From Verrucomicrobiota bacterium (GTDB lineage Bacteria > Verrucomicrobiota > Verrucomicrobiia > Limisphaerales > Pedosphaeraceae), in NCBI GenBank assembly GCA_021325145.1, contig JAJPHR010000047.1, positions 1 to 34,168 of the forward strand: a stretch of 34,168 bases of DNA. The letters run 5' to 3'. Within the stretch, counting starts at the first letter, position 1, and each line of letters begins with the position of its first letter. Positions 24,544 to 32,500 of this stretch are shown in pieces. The notes below the pieces were generated by a model. That model saw nothing but the letters and a program-made list of their open reading frames with translations, made no database searches and was not told the DNA's origin. The position numbers were made by a program, and so were the translations under genes.

Positions 24544-24990
24544 ATGAATAAGACGATCTGCAAAGTCCTTTTGGTCGATGATTCGGATGACGACCGGTTC
24601 CTGCTCCGACGACTGCTGAAAAAACACGACCAATTCCGCATTGTGGCGGAAGTTTGCGATGGCGAGCAGGCGATCCAGTACCTGAGTGGCCACGCGATTT
24701 ATTCCGACCGCGAAAAGCATCCATTTCCTGACCTGATGCTCCTGGACCTCAAGATGCCGAAGATCACCGGCTACCAGGTATTGGAATGGCTTCAAGGTCA
24801 GACGTTCGAACAGCTCAGGGTCATGGTTCTTTCCGGGTCGTTTCTGCCGGAAGACGTCGCCAAAAGCCTTGAATTGGGCGCGCACGCCTACGAGATGAAA
24901 CGGGCTTTGCCTTCTGGAGAATCGACGCTCATACCAAGGCTGGAAGAGCTGATGGATGGGCGGGCACACCCGGTTTCGAGCGGGAAATAA
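24544..24990 (+). CDS. single-domain response regulator (Rcp1-like)
   Basis: A 148-residue receiver domain: MNKTICKVLLVDDSDDDRFL at the N-terminus with the acidic pocket at Asp12/Asp13, phosphoacceptor Asp68 (LMLLDLKMPK), MVLSGS switch residue and AYEMKRA lysine. It shares the pre-acceptor segment YLSGHAIYSDREKHPFPD with its two neighbours. There is no DNA-binding or enzymatic domain, so it should relay phosphate or act by protein contact. ATG 24544 is preferred over an upstream frame start at 24403. It converges with the next regulator, only 15 bases apart. No kinase is immediately adjacent, but a GAF-PAS kinase lies 1.3 kb downstream. Confidence 0.87.
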   Translation: MNKTICKVLLVDDSDDDRFLLRRLLKKHDQFRIVAEVCDGEQAIQYLSGHAIYSDREKHPFPDLMLLDLKMPKITGYQVLEWLQGQTFEQLRVMVLSGSFLPEDVAKSLELGAHAYEMKRALPSGESTLIPRLEELMDGRAHPVSSGK

Positions 24991-25005
24991 CCAGCAAGGT
25001 TGAAC

Positions 25006-25452
25006 TTACGAGGCGGAACTGCGGCTTGAGCCAGGCTTGGAAATCTGCCATGGGCCGGGATAAGTCCGGATCATTTCAAGAATATCCCCTTCGGACATCG
25101 GTTTCGCCAGAAACGTCTTTGCCCCGAGCTGATAAGCGCGGTTTACCTCCCGCAGTTCGTGATATCCGCTCAAGACCACGATCATTAAATCTTCGAGATA
25201 TGGTTGTGTGTGACACCATTCCAGCACCTCAAACCCGCCAGCAACCGGCATTTTCAAGTCCAACATGAGCACGCCCGGAAGCGGAAACGCTTTGCGATCC
25301 CTGTAAATCCCTTCGCCTTTGAGGTAGCAAACGGCCTGGTGCCCATCAGGAACAAAGAACAAAGGATTGGTGACACCGGCATGCTTAAGAGCCAATTCCA
25401 GCAGCTTCGCGTCCGGTTCAAAATCCTCCGCAATCAATATAGGTTTCACCAC
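25006..25452 (-). CDS. single-domain response regulator (Rcp1-like)
   Basis: A 148-residue receiver domain starting at GTG 25452 (MVKPILIAEDFEPDAKLL); a second GTG at 25449 is possible. The acidic pair is Glu9/Asp10, the acceptor Asp65 (LMLDLKMP), the switch residue lies in IVVLSGYHE and the lysine in TFLAKPMSEG. YLKGEGIYRDRKAFPLPG again marks the Rcp1-like segment. The C-terminal tail is short and Ser-rich (SKPGSSRSSAS). It is transcribed against the regulator at 24544 and divergently from the small secreted protein at 25598, so these regulators are a dispersed set and not one operon. Confidence 0.87.
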   Translation of the reverse strand: MVKPILIAEDFEPDAKLLELALKHAGVTNPLFFVPDGHQAVCYLKGEGIYRDRKAFPLPGVLMLDLKMPVAGGFEVLEWCHTQPYLEDLMIVVLSGYHELREVNRAYQLGAKTFLAKPMSEGDILEMIRTYPGPWQISKPGSSRSSAS

Positions 25453-25597
25453 AAGCCAATCTAATACAGATTGGCCCTGGGGTAAATCCCCCCCCGGATT
25501 AAGTTATTGCGCTGCAATGGCTTGTAACTAAAAATAATTTCAGGTTGAATGCAAATCGACCTGACGCAGTCAAATGAACTACAAAACATAAACAACT

Positions 25598-25939
25598 ATG
25601 ATGAAAAAATTCACGACAACAGCAATTACAGGACTGGCGGCCATCGTGCTGCTGGCTTTGGCGACGCCTGCTTTCGCGGAAAAGAAGGAAGAAACCATCA
25701 CCGGTAAGGGCCTTTGCGCGAAGTGCATGCTCCATGAAACGGACAAATGCCAAAATGCCATCCAGGTGGAAAAGAACGGCAAGACCACAACCTATTACCT
25801 CGTGGACAATGATGTGAGCAAGAGCTTCCATCACGAAAACCTTTGTAAAGAGTCCAAGCAGGTGACCGCCACCGGCACAGTGAAGAAAGTGCATGACAAG
25901 CTGGAACTGACGGCCTCAAAAATCGAACTGGCCAAGTAG
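25598..25939 (+). CDS. small secreted CxxC protein (DUF6370-like)
   Basis: A 113-residue exported protein. A signal peptide (MMKKFTTTAITGLAAIVLLA, cleavage after PAFA) precedes a mature part of about 85 residues. It has GLCAKCMLHETDKCQNAIQV with a CxxC pair, TTTYYLVDNDVSKSFHHENL followed by a fourth Cys, and ends VTATGTVKKVHDKLELTASK, which looks like a small OB-like barrel. This arrangement resembles DUF6370-type proteins; I recall the resemblance and cannot check it. CxxC plus His residues suggests metal binding, but no function is known. A clear terminator follows at 25989. It sits between a response regulator and a sensor kinase. Confidence 0.75.
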   Translation: MMKKFTTTAITGLAAIVLLALATPAFAEKKEETITGKGLCAKCMLHETDKCQNAIQVEKNGKTTTYYLVDNDVSKSFHHENLCKESKQVTATGTVKKVHDKLELTASKIELAK

Positions 25940-25988
25940 CCGTGGCTGAAACCGCCCGGCAAGTCCGCTTGCGGATTTGATCCATCCC

Positions 25989-26029
25989 GCCCGCTCCTGA
26001 GTTGGTTGGCTCGGGGGCGGGCCTTTTTT
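25989..26029 (+). terminator. intrinsic terminator after the small CxxC gene
   Basis: GCCCGCTCC (25989-25997) pairs with GGGGCGGGC (26014-26022), including one G-T pair, and is followed by a run of six T (26024-26029). This is a typical rho-independent terminator. Confidence 0.8.
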
Positions 26030-26054
26030 AATTTGTAAATCGGCGCACGCAAGA

Positions 26055-26120
26055 CGGAGCGCAAAGCTCCTGCTCAATGATGTGCGTCGTATCCCGGCAA
26101 AGCAGGAGTTCCGCGCTCCG
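26055..26120. repeat. 20-base imperfect inverted repeat
   Basis: CGGAGCGCAAAGCTCCTGCT (26055-26074) is repeated inverted at 26101-26120 (AGCAGGAGTTCCGCGCTCCG), pairing at 17 of 20 positions with mismatches only in the middle. It lies upstream of the histidine kinase and has no coding potential. It is probably a dispersed palindromic repeat. Confidence 0.6.
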
Positions 26121-26243
26121 CCCCAATGAATGACTCATCACTTTGCACCCTACTTTCATTTGCCATGGACCTCCTTTTAGGCCAAGATACCTCAGGGACC
26201 GCCCTAAGTACTGATCACCGGAACTAGCTTTGTCGATTGATAA

Positions 26244-27992
26244 GTGGAACCTGAATTGACCCAACCCGACGTCACCACGACGGTGGAGGAAGAACTGCGT
26301 CGTCGAACCCGGACCTTGGAACTTCTCAACCGGGTCAGCAATACTTTGGTGGCGGAATTGGAACTGGAGAAGATCGTCCAAGCCGTCACCGATGCCGGCC
26401 GGGAGATCAGCGGCGCTGCTTTCGGGGCTTTTTTCTATAATGTAAAAAGCGAACAGGGCGAGGCCTACACGCTTTACACGCTCTCCGGCGCGCCCCGCGA
26501 GGCTTTCGCCAAATTCCCGATGCCGAGGAACACCGCCTTGTTTGGGCCCACGTTTCGCGGCGAAGGCTTGTTGCGGATAGGCGACGTGCTGCAAGACCCG
26601 CGCTACGGCCACAGCGCGCCTTATCATGGAATGCCGGCGGGCCATCTGCCGGTGCGCAGTTATCTTGCCGCACCGGTGGTTTCACGATCCGGGGAAGTGT
26701 TGGGCGGGCTTTTCTATGGCCATCCTTCGCCGAATGTATTCACCGCCGAATCGGAAGGCTCATTGAGGGCCCTGGCCGCGCAGGCGGCAATCGCGATTGA
26801 CAACGCCAACCTGTACAGCGCTTTGCAACGGGACGTGGCGGAACAAACCCGCGGGCGGGATGCCGCTCAACGCCTGGCCGCCATTGTGGAATCCTCCGAT
26901 GACGCCATCATCAGCAAGAATTTGGACGGCATCATCCAAAGTTGGAACCAGGGCGCGGAGCGGATCTTTGGCTATACCCCGGAGGAAGTCATCGGCAAGT
27001 CGATTTTGATCATCATTCCTCCCGAGCGCCAGCAGGAGGAGACCCTCATTCTTGGCCGCGTCCGGAGCGGCCAGCGGGTGGACCACTTCGATACCGTGCG
27101 GCGGCGCAAAGACGGCACTTTGCTTGATATTTCGCTGACAGTGTCGCCGGTAAGGAACGCCGATGGAAAGATTATCGGCGCGTCGAAAATTGCGCGGGAT
27201 GTCACCGAGCGAAAGTTGGCGGACAAAAAATTGCGCGAGCTCAAGGACCATCTTGCCCGCATGAATACCGAACTGGAAAATCGGGTGGAGGAGCGCACGG
27301 CGTCGCTGCGCGAGGCCATGTCGCAGTTGGAAGAGTTTTCGTACAGCGTCTCGCATGATTTGCGCGCGCCGGTGCGGGCGATGCAAGCCTACGCGCGGGC
27401 GCTTCAGGAGGACTACGGCGACCGCCTGGACGAGGACGGCCGGGGTTTCCTGCGGCGCATCATCGAGGGCGGCGCGCGGATGGATCGATTGATCCGGGAC
27501 GTGCTGACGTACAGCCGGTTGACGCAGGCGGACATCCAACTAACCGCGGTTGACCTGGACGAACTCGTGGAGGAAATCGTGCGGGATTATCCTGAGTTGC
27601 AGCCCTCGCATGCGGAGATTGTCACAAACCGGCCGTTATTGAGAGCCATGGCCCATGAACCGTCGCTGGGCCAGGCCGTCGCCAACCTGTTAAGGAACGC
27701 GGTGAAATTTGTTGCGCCGGGAGTCTTTCCCAAAGTCCTGATCCGCACGGAGGCCATAGGAAACCAGGTGCGGCTCTGGGTGGAAGACAACGGCATCGGG
27801 ATCAAGCCGGAGCATCAAAAGCGGGTCTTCGGCATGTTCGAACGCCTGCATCCGGACAAGCAATATGAAGGCACCGGCATTGGCCTGGCCATCGTCCGCA
27901 AGGTGGCGGAACGAATGCGCGGCCGGGTCGGCCTCGAATCAGACGGTGTCACCGGCTCCAAATTCTGGATCGAACTCCCCGCCGCCAGCTGA
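26244..27992 (+). CDS. GAF-PAS sensor histidine kinase
   Basis: A 582-residue kinase with no membrane segment, so it should sense a cytoplasmic signal. An N-terminal coiled start precedes a GAF domain (about 25-195, ending LRALAAQAAIAIDNANLYSA). A PAS domain with PAC follows (about 210-335, IVESSDDAIISKNLDGIIQS to GASKIARDVTERK). The dimerisation domain has the H-box FSYSVSHDLRAPVRAM with His371. The ATPase has the N-box LLRNAVKF, G1 VEDNGIGI, F-box FGMFERLH and G2 GTGIGLAIV. This layout matches kinases that use Rcp1-like regulators, three of which lie upstream. The start is GTG 26244, without a clear ribosome site; GGAACTAGCTTT lies 13-24 bases upstream. Confidence 0.9.
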   Translation: MEPELTQPDVTTTVEEELRRRTRTLELLNRVSNTLVAELELEKIVQAVTDAGREISGAAFGAFFYNVKSEQGEAYTLYTLSGAPREAFAKFPMPRNTALFGPTFRGEGLLRIGDVLQDPRYGHSAPYHGMPAGHLPVRSYLAAPVVSRSGEVLGGLFYGHPSPNVFTAESEGSLRALAAQAAIAIDNANLYSALQRDVAEQTRGRDAAQRLAAIVESSDDAIISKNLDGIIQSWNQGAERIFGYTPEEVIGKSILIIIPPERQQEETLILGRVRSGQRVDHFDTVRRRKDGTLLDISLTVSPVRNADGKIIGASKIARDVTERKLADKKLRELKDHLARMNTELENRVEERTASLREAMSQLEEFSYSVSHDLRAPVRAMQAYARALQEDYGDRLDEDGRGFLRRIIEGGARMDRLIRDVLTYSRLTQADIQLTAVDLDELVEEIVRDYPELQPSHAEIVTNRPLLRAMAHEPSLGQAVANLLRNAVKFVAPGVFPKVLIRTEAIGNQVRLWVEDNGIGIKPEHQKRVFGMFERLHPDKQYEGTGIGLAIVRKVAERMRGRVGLESDGVTGSKFWIELPAAS

Positions 27993-28475
27993 CACGCTTC
28001 CCAAGCTCTGTTACGAGGCGCACCGCCAGTCTGGAAATTTCTTCGCCGTTCAAATTGCTCACAGGCCGCAAGATAGGGCGCGCAGTCCCCTGCGCGCCGC
28101 GAATGCCTGAGCCAACCCGTTTCACGCAACGGCGACAGAGGACTGCGCGCCCCACCTTGCGGCATGACGGAAATCTTCGAGTCACCAGCCCTTTGTTGTC
28201 CAACCCCAGCGAGAAACCGACCAAGGTGAGGAGGACAACGTTTTGGAAAAAAAGGATTCGGGAGGCAGACGCCAAGGAGGTGGGGATGAGGAATCCCGCT
28301 GAAGAAACGCTGCCCGCCCGAATCAAATCTCAAAGACCTGAATACCAGTTACGCCGGTCATGCTGGCCAAAAGCCGCTGATTTGTCAAGCATCCTTGGGC
28401 GGGTGCTGCCGGGATGCAAACACGCGGCACCCTGCCGCGAGCGCTGCGTGCTGCTGCCAGGCTCCGTCGTAACGA
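27993..28475. other. intergenic region carrying a 99-base palindromic element
   Basis: About 480 bases between convergent genes. It holds the repeat at 28065-28163; I see nothing else convincing in 28164-28475. The short open frames here are without family features. Confidence 0.5.
28065..28163. repeat. palindromic element with 24-base inverted ends
   Basis: The ends at 28065-28088 and 28140-28163 match as inverted copies at 22 of 24 positions (left end GCCGCAAGATAGGGCGCGCA). The left end also folds on itself: GGCGCGCAG-TCCC-CTGCGCGCC (28077-28098) is a perfect 9-base hairpin. The element shares its core TAGGGCG-GCAGTCC-CTGC-CGCCG with 24241-24266. There is no open reading frame of note. Confidence 0.7.
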
Positions 28476-29630
28476 CTACGCTTCCACGTAAACAGGTTCC
28501 CTGATCCCGGAGAGCTGAAGGAAATTTCGCAGCCGCTCCATCAAAGCCGGCGTGACGCGGTTGCCAGTGGCCACGATCAAAATGCCGTCCCGAGTCTGCA
28601 CATCAGCACGCAAAATATGACCCACACGCAATTGGCGAAAGCTGATGGCCTGGGACGGTTTGACCGGAGCGGCTTGCGCCAGCGCGAGGATCTGTTCGAG
28701 TGCCGCCACCCGGTCAAGTATTTCGGGGTCATACCAGCCACTGCGGGCGCGCATTTGTTCCAATGAGGAGGAATGGGTCTTTCCCCTGCCCTCCAGCTCA
28801 GCCAGGTCCCAGAGCACTTTGAGCATGCGCGCGCCGAGTGGAATGGCGCCGCCGGCCAGTGGCTCGTCCGGCGATCCGGAGCCGTCAAAACGTTTGCTCT
28901 GGCAGGTCAGCATTCGCGAAACGCCTTGCAGGCGTGGAATCTGCGCCAGGAGAGTGCCGCCCACCGCCGGGATGCGGCGAAACATTTCCTGTTCCTCACT
29001 GGAAAGCGGCTGTCCCTCGCGCGAGCGCAGCAGCACTTCCGGCGGAATGGTCACGATGCCAATGCCTGAGAGCATCGCAGCCACTTCCAATTCCCAGGTT
29101 TCCTTTACGTTCATCGCCTCCGCGAGCCGGCGCATATTATCCCGAAGCATTTCGGCGAACCCAAACGCCCGGGGATCCGCGAGGGCCAGGATTTCAGTCA
29201 GGACCTTGACGCTCCCGCGCAGGGTGGTCTCGAGCAACTCGCGCTCGGCTGTAATCAACTCGTGCTGGCGAATCGCCGCCATTACCGCGTCAGCCAGCCT
29301 CTCAGGCGTGCACGGCTTGCTAAGGAAGCGGAAGATGCTGCCATGGTTGATGGCTTCAACGGCCGTGGTTTGGTCCGCATTGCCCGTGAGCATCATCCGG
29401 ACGACATCGGGCGCGACTTCCTTGACCTGCGCCAGGAACTGCACACCGTTCATTTCCGGCATGCGCATGTCGCTCACCACGACTGAGTAAGCCGTCGGCG
29501 CTTCCTTCAGCGCGGCCAGGCCGGCCGCGCCACCGCAGGCGATCTCAATGGAGAATTGTTTGCGCAGCGCCCGTTGGAGCGCCGCCAGGAGATTCGGTTC
29601 ATCGTCGACCAGCAATATTTTTTTCGTCAT
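28476..29630 (-). CDS. response regulator with degenerate HD-GYP domain
   Basis: A 384-residue protein. The receiver domain (1-125) has Asp9/Asp10, acceptor Asp54 (VVSDMRMP), Thr82 and Lys105, so it looks functional. The rest (about 135-320) aligns with an HD-GYP c-di-GMP phosphodiesterase, but the key residues are lost. The HD pair of LLHDIGK reads LSGIGI (Ser188-Gly189), HHERWDGSGYP reads QSKRFDGSGSP (244-254), the helix histidine is Ile220, and the late Asp is Trp274. It therefore probably has no phosphodiesterase activity and may bind c-di-GMP or a partner. A C-terminal segment (330-384) follows. GGAG precedes the ATG. It is 57 bases downstream of the RR-HDOD gene, probably in one transcript. 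Confidence 0.85.
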   Translation of the reverse strand: MTKKILLVDDEPNLLAALQRALRKQFSIEIACGGAAGLAALKEAPTAYSVVVSDMRMPEMNGVQFLAQVKEVAPDVVRMMLTGNADQTTAVEAINHGSIFRFLSKPCTPERLADAVMAAIRQHELITAERELLETTLRGSVKVLTEILALADPRAFGFAEMLRDNMRRLAEAMNVKETWELEVAAMLSGIGIVTIPPEVLLRSREGQPLSSEEQEMFRRIPAVGGTLLAQIPRLQGVSRMLTCQSKRFDGSGSPDEPLAGGAIPLGARMLKVLWDLAELEGRGKTHSSSLEQMRARSGWYDPEILDRVAALEQILALAQAAPVKPSQAISFRQLRVGHILRADVQTRDGILIVATGNRVTPALMERLRNFLQLSGIREPVYVEA

Positions 29631-29687
29631 AAGCCGCTCCAGCCAGCCTGCCTGGCAGTTCTAATTTTGTTGGAAGCCCGTGGTTCT

Positions 29688-30899
29688 TCATGCTTGCACC
29701 TCCATGGCACTGCGCCAAACCGGCACGCGGTCGCCGACTCCGGCTTGTTCGAGATGGCGCAGATCCAATTGAGGCAAAAGAGCCGCCGGCAAATCCTTCC
29801 GCCGTTCCTGCTCGAGGACGTTGGCGGCATGCACCGCCGTTATCGCGCTGAATTCCCTGGCCTGGCTTTTGCCGGGGCAATGATGGAACACGGCGGTTTC
29901 CACCAGGGAAATGGGCAGTCCCCACAGGCCCAAAAGGTAGCCGCCTACTTCGGCGTGGCTGGCTTTGAAAATGGCCCGTTCGGCCTCCGCGAGCGGCAGC
30001 GATTCCTTGCGCGAAAGGGCCAGGGCTTGCGCGTATTCGCCGGGCGCATTCGCCGCCAGGGCGAGCCGTCCGATGTCGTGAAGCAACCCGCCGGTGAAGG
30101 ACTCCTCGACCATCCGCTTGTCGCGCCTCTCCAGTTGAGCGATGCGGCGCGCCCACAACGCGGTGGCCAGACTATGGTTATAGACAGCCTCCGTCTGCCC
30201 TCGTAACTCAGCGCTCGATTCGAACTCGGAGAATACATGAATGGTCAAAACCAGGGACTTGATTGTCTCCATGCCGAGTTGGAGGACGGCTTCAGTGGGA
30301 TCGGTCAAACGCCGGCTCAGGCCAAAGAACGCCGAGTTGACCATTTGCAGCATTTTGGCCGTCATCGCGGGGTCTTTGGTTATGGTCGCGCCCACTTTGT
30401 CCAGGGCGGCTTCAGGTGAACGCAGTTCCTTGAGAATTTCGAAATAAAGCGACGGCAGGCTGGGAACCTTCGTCATCCCGGAAACCAGGGTTTTCAGATT
30501 GTCGTTTTCCAGCCAGACGTCCATGTCGATGGCGCGCCGGATGGTGGAGCGCAAGGTTTCTCCGTCGCAGGGCTTGCTCAGGTATTGATGAGTTCCTCCC
30601 ACGCAACGCAGCACCAGGTCTTCGTCCGCATAGCCTGAGAGAATAATCCGAACCGTCCCGGGGTAATGCTGCATGACCTCATTCAGCAACTCGGCGCCGT
30701 TCATCTCGGGCATGCGCATGTCGGAGACAATGACATCCGCCGGGGCTTGCGCCATCAGCGCCAGGGCTTCCGCGCCGCTGCTGGCAAAACGCATGCTCCA
30801 TTCCTTGCGCATGTTGCTGAGCATCCGCTGCAGGCCTTGCAGGACGAGCGACTCGTCATCCACAAAGAGGATTTGTTTTTGCATAGGCGTGTTGATCAT
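29688..30899 (-). CDS. response regulator with HDOD domain
   Basis: A 403-residue protein. The receiver (1-125) has acidic Asp14/Asp15, acceptor Asp60 (VIVSDMRMP), Ser88 and Lys109. An HDOD domain follows (about 140-340), opening with VPSLPSLYFEILKELRSPEA. It contains MLQMVNSAFFG, the signature NSAFF type segment, and GLLHDIGRLAL with His274/Asp275. HDOD domains are usually non-catalytic signalling modules tied to cell cycle, motility or c-di-GMP output. ATG 30899 or ATG 30884 may be used. It is the promoter-proximal gene of the pair, with the degenerate HD-GYP regulator next. Confidence 0.88.
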   Translation of the reverse strand: MINTPMQKQILFVDDESLVLQGLQRMLSNMRKEWSMRFASSGAEALALMAQAPADVIVSDMRMPEMNGAELLNEVMQHYPGTVRIILSGYADEDLVLRCVGGTHQYLSKPCDGETLRSTIRRAIDMDVWLENDNLKTLVSGMTKVPSLPSLYFEILKELRSPEAALDKVGATITKDPAMTAKMLQMVNSAFFGLSRRLTDPTEAVLQLGMETIKSLVLTIHVFSEFESSAELRGQTEAVYNHSLATALWARRIAQLERRDKRMVEESFTGGLLHDIGRLALAANAPGEYAQALALSRKESLPLAEAERAIFKASHAEVGGYLLGLWGLPISLVETAVFHHCPGKSQAREFSAITAVHAANVLEQERRKDLPAALLPQLDLRHLEQAGVGDRVPVWRSAMEVQA

Positions 30900-31531
30900 A
30901 AATCAGGCGGCTTCGCTCCCACCCCGTTTTTCCGGGTGGCAATGAAACCGGAATACCGGGATCGACTTGCCAAATCTTCGCCGTGGTTTCGATTCCATCT
31001 CAGCCGGGCGGCATCCGCACATCCATGAACGCCAGGAGCCAGATGGCCAGTAAAAAAGAACCGGCACGAGTCTGTTTCATGCGAATTAGGCCCATCGCCT
31101 TCCTGGCGTTTCGTTTGGCGCGGTGCAGACCATGCTTGTTTGGTATCGGCATCGCCCGGCCCGTGGTTTACGAAATTCCGTTGCCGAAAAGCCGCATTCT
31201 GAGTCAGTCAACCTCCTACAAACAGACGCGCCGAGGGTGCCGGCCACGGATGATTGGGACGGATTTGGGACGGGTTTAAAGTGAAGAATCGCTAATGTTT
31301 ACGGCCTTTGGGACGCTGGGACGGGTAAAAAGGGGGTATATGTAAATGCGGAGTGCGGAATGCGGAGCTGGGAATGGGGTCAGGCAGGGAGGTTGCAGGT
31401 AAATATTTGTGGCGCAGCAGGTTAAGAAAGGCGCTTGGCAGTTCGGCTGGTTTGGTGGATTTATAGTGTCATTCGGGTGAGGATTTCATACAAATCGGGC
31501 TTCGCCGGTGTCTATAGGGTGAGTTGTTGTA
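30900..31531. other. intergenic region with heptamer array and short repeats
   Basis: About 630 bases without a gene I can support. Four TGGGACG heptamers lie at 31255-31261, 31266-31272, 31309-31315 and 31317-31323. Three TGCGGA units sit near 31347-31365. The sequence upstream of 31250 has open frames but no recognisable features. The promoter for the sigma factor should be near 31450-31510. Confidence 0.4.
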
Positions 31532-32083
31532 ATGTCGAACGATCCAACAAAGAATTGGTGTCAGGAAGTCTATGAGGCCAAAGGGGCCGGGCTGATTCTA
31601 TATGGCCGGGCGCTGGGCTTGACCCACGGTGAGGCCGAGGACGTGTTGCAGGAGACTTTCCTGGCCTTGATGCAGTTGCAGGAACGGCCGGAACAGCCGG
31701 AACATTACTGCGTTCGCAGCTTTCGGAACCGCGCCTTGAATTATCGGCGCAGTCTTTGGCGTCGGCTGGCGCGCGAATTGGAATCACAGCGGTGGTTCGA
31801 ACGTTCCCCCGCCGAGACGCCCTACGAGCGGGCGGCCATGCGATGCCTGGGGGAATTGCCCCCGGAACAGCGCGAGTCCATCGTGCTGAAGATCTGGCAT
31901 CAATATACTTTTGAAGAAATCGGTCAATTACTCGGTTTATCACCCAACACGGTGGCGGGCCGCTACCGTTACGGGTTGCAGAAGCTAAGAACGAGTTTGA
32001 AAGGACAAGTTTATGAACGACATGAGTCCATGGGAGAAACAATTGGAATCCTGGACGCCGCGCCCCCCCTCGGCGAAGCTTAA
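31532..32083 (+). CDS. ECF-type RNA polymerase sigma factor
   Basis: A 183-residue sigma-70 family protein of the ECF class. Region 2 covers about residues 15-75 (LGLTHGEAEDVLQETFLALM, then RSFRNRALNYRRSLWRR, the promoter-melting segment). Region 4 covers about 105-160, with LPPEQRESIVLKIWHQYTFE and EIGQLLGLSPNTVAGRYRYG, the helix-turn-helix that reads the -35 element. The last 30 residues (from about GQVYERHESM) are coded in the stretch that also holds the start of the next gene. The stop at 32083 lies 71 bases inside the downstream gene, which suggests coupled translation of the sigma factor and a membrane-bound regulator. Confidence 0.85.
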   Translation: MSNDPTKNWCQEVYEAKGAGLILYGRALGLTHGEAEDVLQETFLALMQLQERPEQPEHYCVRSFRNRALNYRRSLWRRLARELESQRWFERSPAETPYERAAMRCLGELPPEQRESIVLKIWHQYTFEEIGQLLGLSPNTVAGRYRYGLQKLRTSLKGQVYERHESMGETIGILDAAPPLGEA

Positions 32084-32417
32084 GCAGCAGTTGTTTGGGG
32101 CGAAACGTGAAACCAGCCGGTCCCGGTCGGTGCGAATGCCGGTTGTGCTGGGCTGGCTGGCCCCGGCGACCTGTATGCTGGCGTTATGCCTGAATGTGTG
32201 GGTGGCGCACAGCAACCGGCCGGCATATTTGTCGGCGATCGGCGGTTCGAACATGATTGCCGGCCTGACCCTGCCCCGGGCGGTGGTGCTGAATTACTCG
32301 CCGGATACCCGCGCCCAGGAGAACATTTGGGCCGTGGCAACCTCAGATCCCGGTGTTGGCCGTTCGCTTACCGCAACCAGTTCGTTTCCGTTGTGGAAGA
32401 CCAATGTCCACTTTTGA
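32013..32417 (+). CDS. small single-pass membrane protein, putative anti-sigma factor
   Basis: A 134-residue protein with an N-terminal cytoplasmic segment (MNDMSPWEKQLESWTPRPPS), one membrane helix (VLGWLAPATCMLALCLNVWV, about 45-64), and an external tail with no known domain. The gene starts inside the end of the sigma factor gene in another frame, with AAAGGA seven bases before the ATG. This layout, with a short cytoplasmic part then a helix, is common for anti-sigma factors of ECF sigma factors. No zinc-binding (HxxxCxxC) motif is visible, so the role is inferred from position only. Confidence 0.6.
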   Translation: MNDMSPWEKQLESWTPRPPSAKLKQQLFGAKRETSRSRSVRMPVVLGWLAPATCMLALCLNVWVAHSNRPAYLSAIGGSNMIAGLTLPRAVVLNYSPDTRAQENIWAVATSDPGVGRSLTATSSFPLWKTNVHF

Positions 32418-32500
32418 TTGGACAAAGGCCCGCCATTCCCCTTCAACTACTGGCTCTTTTGCTCGGTAGAACACGCAAACGCTATATTTTTCATTAATTG

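Noticed and set aside
31347..31365. TGCGGA triple repeat as a tandem regulatory array
   Set aside because: Three short units only, in low-complexity sequence; more likely a simple repeat.
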